Shown: positions 53,322-62,731, numbered from the stretch's first letter. The stretch is DNA of 64,000 nucleotides from Sphingomonadales bacterium (GCA_028871475.1 JAGWMZ010000003.1:124001-188000); one strand, 5' to 3'. Notes: generated by a model from the letters alone, not told the origin. Numbers and translations are program-made.

Positions 53322-56093
53322 ATGGCCCGCAGGGTGACGGACGTGCTTTCCCTCCCCGCCTTGCATGCCAGCCATTCGGGCTGCTGGCTGCGCGAGCGCG
53401 AGACGACAAGGCTGATCGGCAAGGGCGAGGCCATCGTCACGGCGGCCGATACGCCGCTGCTGCTGCTGAACGCACCGCTGGTGGCCACAAGGCTGGGCTA
53501 CCCGGACCTTTCCGGGCTGGACCTGCTCGAACTCTTCGCTTTCATCCACCCGGCGCGCTTTGTGGTGCCCACCGCCAAGGGGCTGGCCCATGCACTGGAG
53601 CTGCCCGAACCGGAGGGCGACGAAGGCGTGCCCGCCCTGTTGCAACAGGCTGCCGCCGTATTGCTCGACCGCTGCGCTAGCGCTGAATGGGCCGAGCGTG
53701 AAGGCGCATGGACCGGCCTGCAATCGCTGATCCGCCTGCGCTGGCCATGGGCGCCGCTGCTCAACGCCCGCATCGCCAAGCCGGAGCGGGCCGAACGCTG
53801 GCTCTTCACCCGCCTGCCCGAATGGGAGGAAACGCCTCAGCGCCCCCAACCCGCGCAAGTGACCCTGCCCGATGCCGCCATCACCTTGCGCCTTGCCGAA
53901 ATCACCGGCGCCGGGGCCGAACCGCGCCCGGCCCAGCAGGCCTATGCACAGGCTGCCGGGCACATCTTCGCCCCGCGCGCGTCCAAGGGCGCCCCCGCCA
54001 TGCTGCTGGCCGAGGCGGGCACGGGCACCGGAAAGACGCTGGGCTATCTCGCCCCGGCGTCGCTCTGGGCAGAGGCATCGGGCGGCACCGTCTGGGTCAG
54101 CACCTATACCAAGGCGCTGCAACGGCAATTGCGGCGCGAGGCGGCACGGGTGTGGGAACCTTCGCTCCATGCGTCAAAAGGCCCGGCCCGCGTCGTGGTG
54201 CGCAAGGGGCGCGAAAACTACCTCTGCCTGCTCAACCTCGAAGACGCACTTCAAGGCGGCTTTCAGGCCCGCGCCGCGGTGATGGCGCAGCTCGTCGCCC
54301 GCTGGGCGGCTTATAGCGCCGACGGCGACATGATCGGCGGCGATCTGCCCGGCTGGCTGCCCACCCTGTTCCGCAACCGCGGCGTAGCAGCTTTGACCGA
54401 CCGGCGCGGCGAATGCGTCTATGCCGGCTGCCCGCATTACCGCAAATGCTTCATCGAACGCGCCGGGCGCGCCAGCGCGGAGGCCGAACTCGTCATCGCC
54501 AACCATGCGCTCGTGATGGTAAATGCCGCGCGTGGCCGCGATGTCGCCCAGCGCCCCACCCGCATCATCTTCGACGAAGGCCATCACATCTTCGAGGCCG
54601 CCGACAGCACCTTCGCCGCCGAACTCACCGGCAGCGAAGCGATCGAACTGCGCCGCTGGGTCATCGGCCCGGAAAAGGGCTCGAAAGGGCGCCGTCGCGG
54701 GCTGTCCGCGCGCCTTGCCGATGTCGCCTCCTATGACGAAGCCGGCGCTCAGGCCATCACCGAGGCGCGCGCCGCCGCCGAAGGACTGCCCGCCGATGGC
54801 TGGCTGGCCCGCGTGGTGGAAGGCGAACCCTCCGGCCCGCTGGAGGAATTGCTCGCCGCCGTGCGCGCCACGGTTTACGCCCGCGATGAAAGCGGCGGGC
54901 AGGAAGGCGGCTATGGGCTGGAAACCGAAGCAGCCGGGCTCGACGGCCCCTTCATCGAGGCCGCGCAAGCCGCAGCCCAGGCCCTTGCCGACCTGCGCCG
55001 CCCGCTGGTGAAGCTGGGCCTGCGCCTCGAAGCCATCCTCACCGATCCGCCCGATTGGCTCGACGGGCCGGGTCGCGCGCGCATCGAGGGCGCGAGGCAA
55101 TCGCTGGCCTGGCGGGTCGATCTCGTCTCGGCCTGGGAAGGCTTGCTCGGCAGGCTGGGCGGGCAAGGCATGGACGCACTCGACGCGCCCCAATTCGTCG
55201 ACTGGCTGGCGCTGGAGCGCTCGGACGGGCGCGAGTTCGACATGGGCCTGCACCGTCACTGGCTCGACCCGACACGACCCTTTGCCGCCACTGTGCTCAA
55301 TGGCGCGCATGGCGTAATGCTGACCAGCGCCACCCTGCGCGACCGCAGCGATGCTGCCGACCCATGGGAAACGGCACTGGCCCGCTCCGGCGCGGCGCAT
55401 ATCGACGGCCCGACGCAGGTTGCCGGGTTCGACAGCCCCTTCGACTATGCCAGTCAGGCCGAGGTGCTGATCGTCACCGATGTGGCGCGCGGCGACATTC
55501 CCGCGCTGGCCGCCGCCTATGGACGGTTGATCGAGGCCAGCAAGGGCGGCGTGCTGGGCCTGTTCACCGCCATCCGAAGGCTCCGCGCCGTCCATGGCCG
55601 CATTGCCGACCGGCTGGCGCGCGGCGGCTTTCCCCTCTTTGCCCAGCATGTCGACCCCATCGACACGGGCACTTTGGTCGACATTTTCCGCGACGATCCG
55701 CGCGCCAGCCTGCTGGGCACCGATGCGCTGCGTGACGGGGTCGACGTGCCCGGCCATTCGCTGCGCCTGGTGGTGATGGAGCAGGTGCCCTGGCCCAAGC
55801 CCACCATCCTGCACCGCGCACGCCGTCTGGCCGATCCTGCCGGTGGGCAGGCGCATGACGATCGTATCATTCGCGCCCGTCTGGCACAGGCCTTTGGCCG
55901 CCTCATCCGTTCGCGCGGCGACAAGGGCCATTTCGTGGTGCTTTCCTCCGCCTTCCCCAGCCGTTTGCTTTCGGCTTTCCCGCAGGGGACGCCGGTTCAC
56001 CGCCTGACGCTGGATGAGGCTTTACAACGCGTGGCCGCCGGTGTTTCTGGGCAGGATGAAGCGCGCGACGAAGCGTGCCCCAAGGATGCGTGA
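53322..56093 (+). CDS. DinG/XPD-like iron-sulfur DNA helicase
   Basis: The 923-residue superfamily 2 helicase has Walker A EAGTGTGKTLGYL, a DEAH-like IIFDEGHHIF, and FeS cysteines (ENYLC, then GECVYAGCPHYRKCF). Motifs in the second domain include MLTSATLRDRSD, LGTDALRDGVDVPG and ARLAQAFGRLIRSRGDKGHF, so it should unwind DNA 5' to 3' in repair or replication. The first 250 residues are an extension without a known domain (LSLPALHASHSGCWLRE). The start is uncertain: GTG 53334 after AGG is an alternative to ATG 53322. Confidence 0.88.
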   Translation: MARRVTDVLSLPALHASHSGCWLRERETTRLIGKGEAIVTAADTPLLLLNAPLVATRLGYPDLSGLDLLELFAFIHPARFVVPTAKGLAHALELPEPEGDEGVPALLQQAAAVLLDRCASAEWAEREGAWTGLQSLIRLRWPWAPLLNARIAKPERAERWLFTRLPEWEETPQRPQPAQVTLPDAAITLRLAEITGAGAEPRPAQQAYAQAAGHIFAPRASKGAPAMLLAEAGTGTGKTLGYLAPASLWAEASGGTVWVSTYTKALQRQLRREAARVWEPSLHASKGPARVVVRKGRENYLCLLNLEDALQGGFQARAAVMAQLVARWAAYSADGDMIGGDLPGWLPTLFRNRGVAALTDRRGECVYAGCPHYRKCFIERAGRASAEAELVIANHALVMVNAARGRDVAQRPTRIIFDEGHHIFEAADSTFAAELTGSEAIELRRWVIGPEKGSKGRRRGLSARLADVASYDEAGAQAITEARAAAEGLPADGWLARVVEGEPSGPLEELLAAVRATVYARDESGGQEGGYGLETEAAGLDGPFIEAAQAAAQALADLRRPLVKLGLRLEAILTDPPDWLDGPGRARIEGARQSLAWRVDLVSAWEGLLGRLGGQGMDALDAPQFVDWLALERSDGREFDMGLHRHWLDPTRPFAATVLNGAHGVMLTSATLRDRSDAADPWETALARSGAAHIDGPTQVAGFDSPFDYASQAEVLIVTDVARGDIPALAAAYGRLIEASKGGVLGLFTAIRRLRAVHGRIADRLARGGFPLFAQHVDPIDTGTLVDIFRDDPRASLLGTDALRDGVDVPGHSLRLVVMEQVPWPKPTILHRARRLADPAGGQAHDDRIIRARLAQAFGRLIRSRGDKGHFVVLSSAFPSRLLSAFPQGTPVHRLTLDEALQRVAAGVSGQDEARDEACPKDA

Positions 56094-56103
56094 CCGAGCA
56101 AAG

Positions 56104-56667
56104 ATGAAGACCCTGGGCCTCTTTCGCCATGCCAAATCGGATTGGGACGACCCGCGCGCGCGCGATTTCGATCGACCGCTCAATCCGCGCGGGCGCACAT
56201 GGGCGCCCATCATGGGCGATTTCATCCGGCAGGAATGTGGCCGACGCGGGCTTGTATGGAACCGCATCATGTCCTCGCCCGCCGTGCGCGCGGCGCAAAC
56301 GATCGAACTGGCGGCGCAGGGTGCGGGGCTGGCCCATGGCGCGGCGCTGGCCATCAACTGGGACCGGCGGCTTTATCTGGCCAGCTCGGCAACACTGGTC
56401 GATGTGCTGCGCGAACTGGACGAGAACCTCAGCGCCGTACTGATGGTGGGTCACAATCCCGGGCTGGAGGACCTGATCTTCGACCTTGTGCCCGACGATG
56501 GTTCAAGCCCGCTGCGCGACATTGTCGAGGTGAAATTCCCCACCGCCAGCTTTGCGCTGATGGAGCTTGATATCCAGCGCTGGGCCGATGTGAATGATGG
56601 TTGCGCCAGGCTGGTGCATCTGACGCGGCCTCGCGATCTCGAAAAAAGCATGCCTCGAGAGAACTGA
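56104..56667 (+). CDS. SixA-like histidine phosphatase
   Basis: The 187-residue protein has the RHG-type catalytic motif LFRHAKSDWDD with the nucleophile His, an Arg in SSPAVRAAQTIE and a second His in VLMVGHNPGLEDLI. Short single-domain members of this family such as SixA remove phosphate from phosphohistidine in phosphorelay proteins. It starts 11 bases past the helicase stop and is probably co-transcribed with it. The RHG motif is seen; the substrate is inferred. Confidence 0.88.
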   Translation: MKTLGLFRHAKSDWDDPRARDFDRPLNPRGRTWAPIMGDFIRQECGRRGLVWNRIMSSPAVRAAQTIELAAQGAGLAHGAALAINWDRRLYLASSATLVDVLRELDENLSAVLMVGHNPGLEDLIFDLVPDDGSSPLRDIVEVKFPTASFALMELDIQRWADVNDGCARLVHLTRPRDLEKSMPREN

Positions 56668-56671
56668 CGGC

Positions 56672-57205
56672 TCAGTGTTCGAGCAGGCGCGCCAGATCCT
56701 GCCGCAAAGCGACCAAGCCGTCGAGCAGGGCCGATGAGTCACGCCGGTCTTCAACTGAGGGTGGTTGCCCGGCGGATGTGCCGCTTCGGTTTTCCAGAAA
56801 CTGCCGCGCACCGCGCAAGGTAAAGCCCTGCGAATGCACCAGACGGTGGATCTCTTCGAGCAGAGCGATGTCCTCCGGCCGGTACAGACGCCGCCCGCCG
56901 CTACGCTTGACAGGACGGAGCATCGGGAATTGCTCCTCCCAGTAGCGCAGGACATGCGGCGCGATGTTCAGCGCCTTTGTGACTTCGCCGATGGTGCGAA
57001 AGGCCCCAGCATCCTTGCCGTCACCGGCAAGACCATCACGGGCCCGATCAGCGCCGGCTATGCCATTGCCTGTTCTCACCACCGCACCGGGTCCGTTCTG
57101 TAGCGTAGATGCGGTCTCAATGCCCCCCGGCACCGCGCCTCTATCCGCCCAGCCATCCCCGGCCTCTGCCCTCGCCTGATCCACCTCGTCAAAGCCTGAC
57201 GTCAT
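56672..57205 (-). CDS. MerR family regulator with a 70-residue N-terminal extension
   Basis: The 177-residue protein has a MerR HTH with FRTIGEVTKALNIAPHVLRY and FPMLRPVKRSGGRRLYRPED (about 69-110) and a recognisable second helix pair. The first 68 residues are Gly/Asp/Ala-rich and unstructured in appearance; the true start may be later. MerR proteins of this type sit beside ihfA in many alphaproteobacteria. The C-terminal part is a short coiled coil (LLDGLVALRQDLARLL) and carries no ligand-binding cysteines. Confidence 0.85.
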   Translation of the reverse strand: MTSGFDEVDQARAEAGDGWADRGAVPGGIETASTLQNGPGAVVRTGNGIAGADRARDGLAGDGKDAGAFRTIGEVTKALNIAPHVLRYWEEQFPMLRPVKRSGGRRLYRPEDIALLEEIHRLVHSQGFTLRGARQFLENRSGTSAGQPPSVEDRRDSSALLDGLVALRQDLARLLEH

Positions 57206-57239
57206 CGGTCACGCCTCAACCTGATGCACTCGCAAAGGC

Positions 57240-57536
57240 TCAATCACTTCCCACCCGGTCCTTCAGCATCTGGCTGGCCCGAAAGGTCAGCACGCGACGC
57301 GGAGTGATCGGCACTTCAACCCCTGTTTTGGGATTGCGCCCGATCCTTTCGGTCTTGTCCCGCAAGAGGAAGGTTCCGAAACCGGAAATCTTGACGTTCT
57401 CGCCACCGGCCAGCGCGTCGCTCATCTGATCAAGAATGGCCTCTACCATGCCAAGCGCCTCGGCCCGGGAATATCCGAGCTTGCGGTTGATGGCTTCGGC
57501 CAGATCTGCACGTGTCAAAGTATTCATGGAGCGCAT
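57240..57536 (-). CDS. ihfA: Integration host factor alpha subunit
   Basis: The 98-residue HU/IHF fold protein contains [32 protein letters not shown] and the beta-arm [19 protein letters not shown], with the RNPKTG proline loop of IHF-alpha. It bends DNA in recombination and transcription. GGGGGGGAGC lies just before the first ATG (57536); Met4 at 57527 is the other start. Gene order plsX-fabH-ihfA-merR is conserved in alphaproteobacteria. Confidence 0.95.
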   Translation of the reverse strand: MRSMNTLTRADLAEAINRKLGYSRAEALGMVEAILDQMSDALAGGENVKISGFGTFLLRDKTERIGRNPKTGVEVPITPRRVLTFRASQMLKDRVGSD

Positions 57537-57739
57537 CTGCTCCCCCCCTGCCTAGAAATGGCTACCCTCCCGAACCTTATACCTAGCAAAACCGCAGGGA
57601 AATACAATGCCATCCTTCGCATGCGCTGCACGGCCCGGCGCTGATGCGCGCGAGCCGTGCCAAAACGAGACAAATTGTGGGAATTTACACTGCATTCCGC
57701 TTAAAAGGCGCATCAGGCAGCGAAAATATCAGGATTTCG

Positions 57740-58711
57740 TCAGATCCGCAGCAGGCTGGCGCCCCAGGTAAAGCCGCCCCCCATCGCCTCGATCATCACC
57801 AGATCGCCCTTCTTGATCCGCCCGTCGCGCATGGCCACGTCAAGCGCCAGCGGCACCGATGCCGCCGAGGTGTTGGCGTGCTGGTCCACCGTCACCACCA
57901 CCTTCTCGGGCGCCATGCTCAGCTTCTTGGCGGTTGCCTCCAGAATGCGGGCGTTGGCCTGATGCGGCACCAGCCAGTCGATGTCCTCATTGCGGTAGCC
58001 GGCGTCGTCCAGCACCTCGCCAAGAACGCCTGCCAACTTGTTGACAGCGTGGCGGAAAACCTCGCGCCCCTTCATCCGCAGCTTGCCGACCGTGCCCGTG
58101 GTGCCGGCACCGCCATCAACGAAGAGAAGCTGGTTATGCTCACCATCGGCGTGAAGCCGCGTTGCCAGAATGCCCGGCGCATTGGCATCGTCGCTCTCGC
58201 GCGCTTCCAGCACGATCGCCCCCGCCCCGTCGCCAAAGAGAACGCAGGTGGTGCGGTCTTCCCAGTCAAGAATGCGGCTGAACACTTCCGCGCCGATCAC
58301 CAGAGCGCGCTGCGCCATGCCCGTGCGCAGCATCGAATCAGCCACACCTACCGCATAGACGAAGCCCGAGCAGACCGCCGCCACGTCAAAGGCAATGCAG
58401 CCCTGCGCGCCGATGTTGTTCTGAACGATGGTCGCCACAGCAGGGAAGGTCTGGTCCGGCGTGGCGGTGGCCAGCACGATGAGATCGATCTGCGAGCCTT
58501 CAACACCTGCCGCCGCCAGCGCGGCCTTCGCCGCGCCAGTAGCCAGCGTCGAAGTGCTTTCTCCCTCGCCCGCCACATAGCGCTGGCGAATGCCCGTGCG
58601 TTCGACGATCCACTCGTCGCTGGTGTCCATCTTGTCCGCCAGTTCAGCGTTCGTGACAACCCGAGCCGGCAGCGCACTGCCGGTGCCGATCAGAACGGAG
58701 CGGCGGGTCAC
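57740..58711 (-). CDS. fabH: 3-oxoacyl-ACP synthase III
   Basis: The 323-residue ketoacyl synthase condenses acetyl-CoA with malonyl-ACP to start fatty acid synthesis. It has [20 protein letters not shown] with the catalytic Cys, [12 protein letters not shown] with the first His, and a distal [16 protein letters not shown] with the Asn. Its start overlaps the plsX stop (ATGA at 58708-58711), so translation is coupled. Confidence 0.96.
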   Translation of the reverse strand: MTRRSVLIGTGSALPARVVTNAELADKMDTSDEWIVERTGIRQRYVAGEGESTSTLATGAAKAALAAAGVEGSQIDLIVLATATPDQTFPAVATIVQNNIGAQGCIAFDVAAVCSGFVYAVGVADSMLRTGMAQRALVIGAEVFSRILDWEDRTTCVLFGDGAGAIVLEARESDDANAPGILATRLHADGEHNQLLFVDGGAGTTGTVGKLRMKGREVFRHAVNKLAGVLGEVLDDAGYRNEDIDWLVPHQANARILEATAKKLSMAPEKVVVTVDQHANTSAASVPLALDVAMRDGRIKKGDLVMIEAMGGGFTWGASLLRI

Positions 58712-59769
58712 TGGGCGGCCACCGACTTTGTGCTGTTGCGGATCGCTTCGGCTCCCAACCTGTCGAGGTCGGCGGAAATACGCTCGGTCAGAGATTCCTC
58801 CAGCAGCCGTTGGGTCACGCCCACGGCGTTGGCCACGCCCAGCGCATTGGCGCTGCCATGGCTTTTCACGACAACCCCGTTGAGGCCGAGAAAAACGGCG
58901 CCATTGTGGTTGTTGGGGTCAAGATGATGCTTGAGCAGTTCGGTCGCGGGGCGCGAGATCAGGAAACCGATCTTGGAACGCAGCGACGAAGCAAAGGAGC
59001 GGCGCAGCAGATCGCCCACGAAACGTGCGGTGCCTTCCACGGCCTTCAAGGCAATGTTGCCCGAAAAACCATCGGTGACCACCACGTCAACCTCGCCGCG
59101 GCAGAGCTTGTCCGCCTCGGTGAAACCGTCGAAGGCCATCGAGAGGTCACCCGCCGCAGCCTTGAGCTGGGCAGCCGCGTCGCGCAGTTCCTCGGTGCCT
59201 TTGTTGTCTTCGGTGCCGATGTTGAGCAGGCGCACGCGCGGCTCGGCACGGCCGGTCACGATGCGCGAATAGGCCGCACCCATGATGGCGAACTGCACCA
59301 GATTGCGCGCGTCACATTCCGTGTTCGCGCCAAGGTCGAGCATGACCAGATCGCTGTTGGCCAGCGTCGGCAGCAGGGCGGCCAGCGCCGGGCGGTCAAT
59401 GCCCGGCATGGTGCGCAGCGCCAGCTTGGAAATGGCCATCAGCGCGCCGGTATTGCCCGCTGAGAGCGCCGCCCCCGCCTGCCCATCACGCACGGCATGG
59501 ATCGCCATGCCCATCGATGTGCCGCGCGCCCGGCGCAGGGCCTGGCTGGGCTTTTCCTCCCCGCTGATGACATCCGGCGCGTGCAGGATCTCGGCGTAGG
59601 GGCGCAAATCTGCATGACGGTCGAGCGCGGTGGCGATCTGGGATTCATCGCCCACCAACAGGAAACGCGCACGATCATGCCGCTGGCGAGCCATGGCAAC
59701 GCCAGCGATCATCGTGCGCACACCCTCGTCTCCGCCCATCGCGTCAACGGCGATACGCGGCAGAGTCAT
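58708..59769 (-). CDS. plsX: Phosphate acyltransferase PlsX
   Basis: The 353-residue enzyme turns acyl-ACP into acyl-phosphate for phospholipid synthesis. Diagnostic blocks are [54 protein letters not shown] and [18 protein letters not shown]. It starts 49 bases past the rpmF stop, the usual order in proteobacteria, which links phospholipid and ribosome output. It overlaps fabH by 4 bases. Confidence 0.96.
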   Translation of the reverse strand: MTLPRIAVDAMGGDEGVRTMIAGVAMARQRHDRARFLLVGDESQIATALDRHADLRPYAEILHAPDVISGEEKPSQALRRARGTSMGMAIHAVRDGQAGAALSAGNTGALMAISKLALRTMPGIDRPALAALLPTLANSDLVMLDLGANTECDARNLVQFAIMGAAYSRIVTGRAEPRVRLLNIGTEDNKGTEELRDAAAQLKAAAGDLSMAFDGFTEADKLCRGEVDVVVTDGFSGNIALKAVEGTARFVGDLLRRSFASSLRSKIGFLISRPATELLKHHLDPNNHNGAVFLGLNGVVVKSHGSANALGVANAVGVTQRLLEESLTERISADLDRLGAEAIRNSTKSVAAQ

Positions 59770-59818
59770 GGGTGCTTACCTCCTGTAATCCGCGCGCAAA
59801 TGCGCTTGGACAATGTTC

Positions 59819-59998
59819 TTAAAGACCAACCGCGACGATCTCGCGACCGTTGTAGTGGCCGCAAGAGGGGCACAGATTGTGCGGGCGCTTCAGCTCACCG
59901 CAGTTCGAGCACTCGTGGAAAGCCTCGACCGACAGAGCGTCATGGCTGCGACGCATGCCCCGGCGGGAGGGAGAGGTTTTTCTTTTGGGGACAGCCAT
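59819..59998 (-). CDS. rpmF: 50S ribosomal protein L32
   Basis: The 59-residue protein begins [20 protein letters not shown] and has the Zn-binding [18 protein letters not shown] with four cysteines, the signature of a zinc-type (C+) L32. It is an assembly protein of the large subunit. AGGTG lies 7 bases before the ATG. It heads the rpmF-plsX-fabH-ihfA-merR row and is divergent from the MAPEG gene. Confidence 0.97.
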   Translation of the reverse strand: MAVPKRKTSPSRRGMRRSHDALSVEAFHECSNCGELKRPHNLCPSCGHYNGREIVAVGL

Positions 59999-60159
59999 GG
60001 AGGCACCTGTTCCTGAAAATTACGTTGCCGACGATAAAAGCCGCCCGAGTGCATCAACGCACCGGCGGAGCGAAGGCGCGCCTATAGCGAATTTGACGTG
60101 TGTTGCAAGCATCTCTGGTCTAGTTGCTTCACAACTTTGCAGATGGAGAGCCTGAACCC

Positions 60160-60579
60160 ATGCCGATGACCCTGACAATGCCCATGATCCTGCCCACCAC
60201 GCTGGCGCTGGCGGCGGCGGCGGCCTTCATCAATTTCTGGCTGATGGTCCGCATTTCGCAGATTCGCCATCAGGCCAACATCTATTATGGCGATGGCGAC
60301 AATGAGCCTCTGGCCCGCCGGATGCGCGCGCAGGCCAATTTCATCGAGAACACGCCGATCACCCTCATTCTCATCGCGGTGGTGGAGTTAAGCGGCAAGG
60401 GAAGCTGGTGGCTCTCCATTCTGGGCGCGGTCTTCATGCTGGGACGCGTGACACATGGGCTAGGCATGGATGGTGGCCGCTTCAAGCTGGGCCGCAGCTT
60501 CGGCGCGCTGACGGCCATTGCCACGCAGCTCGGGCTCGGCATCTATGCGCTGGTCATCGCGCTGCATTATCACCCCTGA
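60160..60579 (+). CDS. MAPEG family membrane protein
   Basis: The 139-residue integral membrane protein has four hydrophobic helices and the MAPEG motif MRAQANFIENTPITLILIAV, followed by GRVTHGLGMDGG. The family includes glutathione S-transferase-like and leukotriene-type enzymes. ATG 60160 is chosen since GGAGAG lies 9 bases upstream; TTG 60124 is open in frame. Bacterial members of this kind are mostly uncharacterised. Confidence 0.85.
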   Translation: MPMTLTMPMILPTTLALAAAAAFINFWLMVRISQIRHQANIYYGDGDNEPLARRMRAQANFIENTPITLILIAVVELSGKGSWWLSILGAVFMLGRVTHGLGMDGGRFKLGRSFGALTAIATQLGLGIYALVIALHYHP

Positions 60580-60609
60580 GAGAGGCCGCGAGGGGGCCTT
60601 GATGCCCCC

Positions 60610-61263
60610 TTACCCATAGCGGCTGCCAACAAAGGGATTGGTCAGCATCTCATGGCCAAAGGTGCTGCAAGGGCCGTGGCCGGGAATGAAGGTGACATCC
60701 TTGCCCAGCGGCCAGAGCTTCTGCTCGATCGACTCGATCAGTTCGCGCTGATTGCCCTTGGGAAAATCGGTCCGCCCGATTGAGCCCTGGAAGATGACAT
60801 CCCCCACGATCGCCAACCGCGACTCAGGGTGAAAGAAGACCACATGGCCCGGTGTGTGGCCGGGGCAATGGATCACCTCCAGCGTCAGATCGCCCACCGT
60901 CACCGTGTCGCCATCGGCCAGCCAGCGGGTGGGCTCGAAGCTCTTGCCTTCCAGGCCCATGCGGGTGTGGGGATCATCAAGCCCTTCGATCCAGAAGCGG
61001 TCGCCTTCATGCGGCCCTTCGAGCGGCAGGCCCAACTCATCGGCCAGCACGCCGGCCAGCCCGCAGTGGTCCATATGGCCATGGGTGACGAGCAGCTTTT
61101 CCAGCGTCACCCCCGCCTTGGCGACAACGGCCTTGAGCTTGTCGAGATCGCCGCCCGGATCGACCAGTGCCCCGCGCATGGTCTTGGTGCACCAGATGAG
61201 CGAGCAATTCTGCTGGAAGGCAGTGACGGGAATGATGGCGGCGCGCAAGGGAGGCTGTGTCAT
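60610..61263 (-). CDS. MBL-fold hydrolase, YcbL/glyoxalase II-like
   Basis: The 217-residue metallo-hydrolase has the THGHMDHCG Zn motif, then CPGHTPGHVVFF, GDVIFQGSIGRTDFPKGNQR and FIPGHGPCSTFG, which together match the YcbL single-domain glyoxalase II group (thioester hydrolysis). ATG 61263 is chosen to begin the family domain; the ORF extends to 61362. It follows the S24 peptidase gene on the same strand, after a 70-base gap with a CTGGATGG triple repeat. Confidence 0.88.
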   Translation of the reverse strand: MTQPPLRAAIIPVTAFQQNCSLIWCTKTMRGALVDPGGDLDKLKAVVAKAGVTLEKLLVTHGHMDHCGLAGVLADELGLPLEGPHEGDRFWIEGLDDPHTRMGLEGKSFEPTRWLADGDTVTVGDLTLEVIHCPGHTPGHVVFFHPESRLAIVGDVIFQGSIGRTDFPKGNQRELIESIEQKLWPLGKDVTFIPGHGPCSTFGHEMLTNPFVGSRYG

Positions 61264-61301
61264 GCCCAGCGGGATAGCGGCATAAAGGCGCGGCGCAAAG
61301 G

Positions 61302-61325
61302 CTGGATGGCTGGATGGCTGGATGG
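61302..61325 (-). repeat. Three tandem 8-bp units
   Basis: Three consecutive copies of CTGGATGG (61302-61325) lie between the S24 gene stop and the MBL gene. They carry no known signal. Confidence 0.75.
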
Positions 61326-61333
61326 GCGACAGC

Positions 61334-61981
61334 CTAGATCCGTCCGCATTTCCAGACGACACGGCCGATAATCGTCACATCAGCGAGCGACAGGTCATAG
61401 CGATCATAGCTGCGATTGTCGCTGATGACCCGGACATGGCCGGGCCGCTCAAACACCAGCCGCTTGACGAGCAGCGCATCGCCGAGGCGCAGCACATGCA
61501 CGCCGTCACGCCATGGACGGGGCGAAGCGTCGATGAGGATTTCGTCGCCATCGTAAAGCGTGGGCACCATCGAATCGCCCACCACCGCGATGACGGATAA
61601 CCATTTCGCATCGAGCCCCTGCCCCCGCAGCCAGCTTCGCGCATAGCGGAACTGGCCGAAGGGCGCTTCCTCCTGCGCCACCGCACCCGGCCCCGCCGAG
61701 GCATCGAGCGCGAGGCGCGGCACATCGACCCAGTCGCCACCATCCTTGCGCCGCAGGGCTGAGGAAAAATCCTTAGCCCCTCCCAGCTCCACCTCATCCA
61801 CACCGAGAAAACGGGCCAGCTTGGCGCGGTCCCCCTCTTCCAGTTTGCGCGGGCTGCCCTTTTTCACAAATTGCTGAAGATAGGCAGGATTACGCCCGAT
61901 CAACGCCGACAGCGAGGCGAGGCTGACCCCCTTGTCTCCAGCCAGATCAAGCAGGCGAGCGCGAGGATCAGGAGCGTTCAT
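61334..61981 (-). CDS. LexA-like S24 self-cleaving repressor
   Basis: The 215-residue protein joins an N-terminal HTH-like part (LASLSALIGRNPAYLQQFVK, about 21-40) to a peptidase S24 domain. Visible key residues are the Ala96-Gly97 cleavage site (ALDASAGPGAV), catalytic Ser137 in VVGDSMVPTL and Lys173 in DALLVKRLVF, so it can probably cleave itself like LexA or phage CI when RecA is activated. It has no clear LexA-type HTH and is not the global LexA by sequence. It is divergent from a two-gene unit; two AGGA dyads and a GAAC-N7-GAAC box lie between. Confidence 0.87.
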   Translation of the reverse strand: MNAPDPRARLLDLAGDKGVSLASLSALIGRNPAYLQQFVKKGSPRKLEEGDRAKLARFLGVDEVELGGAKDFSSALRRKDGGDWVDVPRLALDASAGPGAVAQEEAPFGQFRYARSWLRGQGLDAKWLSVIAVVGDSMVPTLYDGDEILIDASPRPWRDGVHVLRLGDALLVKRLVFERPGHVRVISDNRSYDRYDLSLADVTIIGRVVWKCGRI

Positions 61982-61997
61982 GCGCCTCTGTTTACCA

Positions 61998-62028
61998 TAG
62001 GAAAAATCCTAGACAAGTAGGAAATCTA
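61998..62028. promoter_or_regulatory. AGGA dyads, candidate S24 autoregulatory operators
   Basis: TAGGA-AAAA-TCCTA (61998-62011) is a perfect 5-base dyad, and TAGGAAATCTA (62018-62028) begins exactly 20 bases later and is a degraded version. The spacing of two helical turns favours cooperative binding by a dimer. The dyads are 17-47 bases upstream of the S24 start and could serve as its own operators and those of the divergent small gene. Confidence 0.5.
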
Positions 62029-62032
62029 ATGA

Positions 62033-62047
62033 GAACATTTTAAGAAC
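62033..62047. promoter_or_regulatory. GAAC-N7-GAAC SOS-type box
   Basis: GAACATTTTAAGAAC matches the direct-repeat GAAC-N7-GAAC (GTTC-N7-GTTC on the other strand) that alphaproteobacterial LexA recognises. It lies in the promoter region shared by the S24 repressor gene and the small HTH gene, 58 bases upstream of the latter's ATG. The match is exact in all eight fixed positions. Confidence 0.7.
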
Positions 62048-62104
62048 ATTGCGAATCGCCAGACGCGAAAGCGATTGAATTCATGATCTTTGACAGGGGG
62101 CTCC

Positions 62105-62281
62105 ATGCTGCTTCGCACGATCGAGACATTTCTGCGCAAAACCGGGATGCCCTGGACCAAATTCGGCCGTCTGGTGGCCCATGACCCGCGTCTGGTCGGC
62201 GATATGCGCAGGGGCCGCCAGCCCGGCCCCGCCATGGCGCGGCGCATCGAAATCTTCATCAACAGCTATGTGGAAGGCTGA
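62105..62281 (+). CDS. Small HTH-like protein divergent from the S24 repressor
   Basis: The 58-residue product begins MLLRTIETFLRKTGMPWTKF and continues GRLVAHDPRLVGDMRRGRQP, a Cro/CI-like short HTH pattern with basic recognition helix, ending INSYVEG. GGGGGC lies 4 bases before ATG 62105 (an in-frame ATG at 62090 is less likely). The next gene begins 3 bases past its stop. The arrangement (repressor, shared operator, small DNA-binding protein) is like a phage switch, but no phage genes surround it. Function unknown. Confidence 0.65.
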   Translation: MLLRTIETFLRKTGMPWTKFGRLVAHDPRLVGDMRRGRQPGPAMARRIEIFINSYVEG

Positions 62282-62284
62282 AAC

Positions 62285-62692
62285 ATGCGCTTCGATCTTC
62301 AGGACAACCGTGATCTCGTCAGTCTTTTCGCCCGCCCCGCGCGGACGAACATCGAACCTGCCTGCCCGGCGCCGCGCCTGCGCCACCCTGCCCTGCGGCT
62401 GCTCGAAGCGGTTCTGCTGCTGGCGGGCGAGCAGGCCGATCTGCTGTGTCATGCCGAAACCCCATGGGCCAGCGCCACATTCTCGGGGACGCGCCACACG
62501 ATCACGCTGAGCTTTTCAGGCCTCGCGGCTGTCGCCGCTGCCGAGGAGTTCATCGCCACCCTGCCCGATCATGAATTCACCCTCTCGGGCCGACTGGTGG
62601 CCGATGCTGCCGTCAACGAAGTGGTGCATACCACCCAGCCCCATCCGGCAATGCAGGTGGAAGCGGTGATCCTGCTGCTCGATGATTGCTGA
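62285..62692 (+). CDS. Hypothetical protein coupled to the small HTH gene
   Basis: The 135-residue protein matches no family I recognise. It starts MRFDLQDNRDLVSLFARPAR, has a His-Pro-Ala-Leu helix (RHPALRLLEAVLLLAGEQAD), a beta-rich middle (ASATFSGTRHTITLSFSG) and an acidic, hydrophobic end. No signal peptide or membrane segment. Its start lies 3 bases after the small HTH gene, so they form one transcript under the SOS-type box. It could be the effector of that unit. Confidence 0.6.
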   Translation: MRFDLQDNRDLVSLFARPARTNIEPACPAPRLRHPALRLLEAVLLLAGEQADLLCHAETPWASATFSGTRHTITLSFSGLAAVAAAEEFIATLPDHEFTLSGRLVADAAVNEVVHTTQPHPAMQVEAVILLLDDC

Positions 62693-62731
62693 ACCGCCTG
62701 GTCAGGGGGCGGTGCCCACCGCCTCCTCGGC

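Noticed and set aside
54174..56000. 608-residue minus-strand ORF
   Set aside because: Antisense to the helicase with its motifs intact; no recognisable domain.
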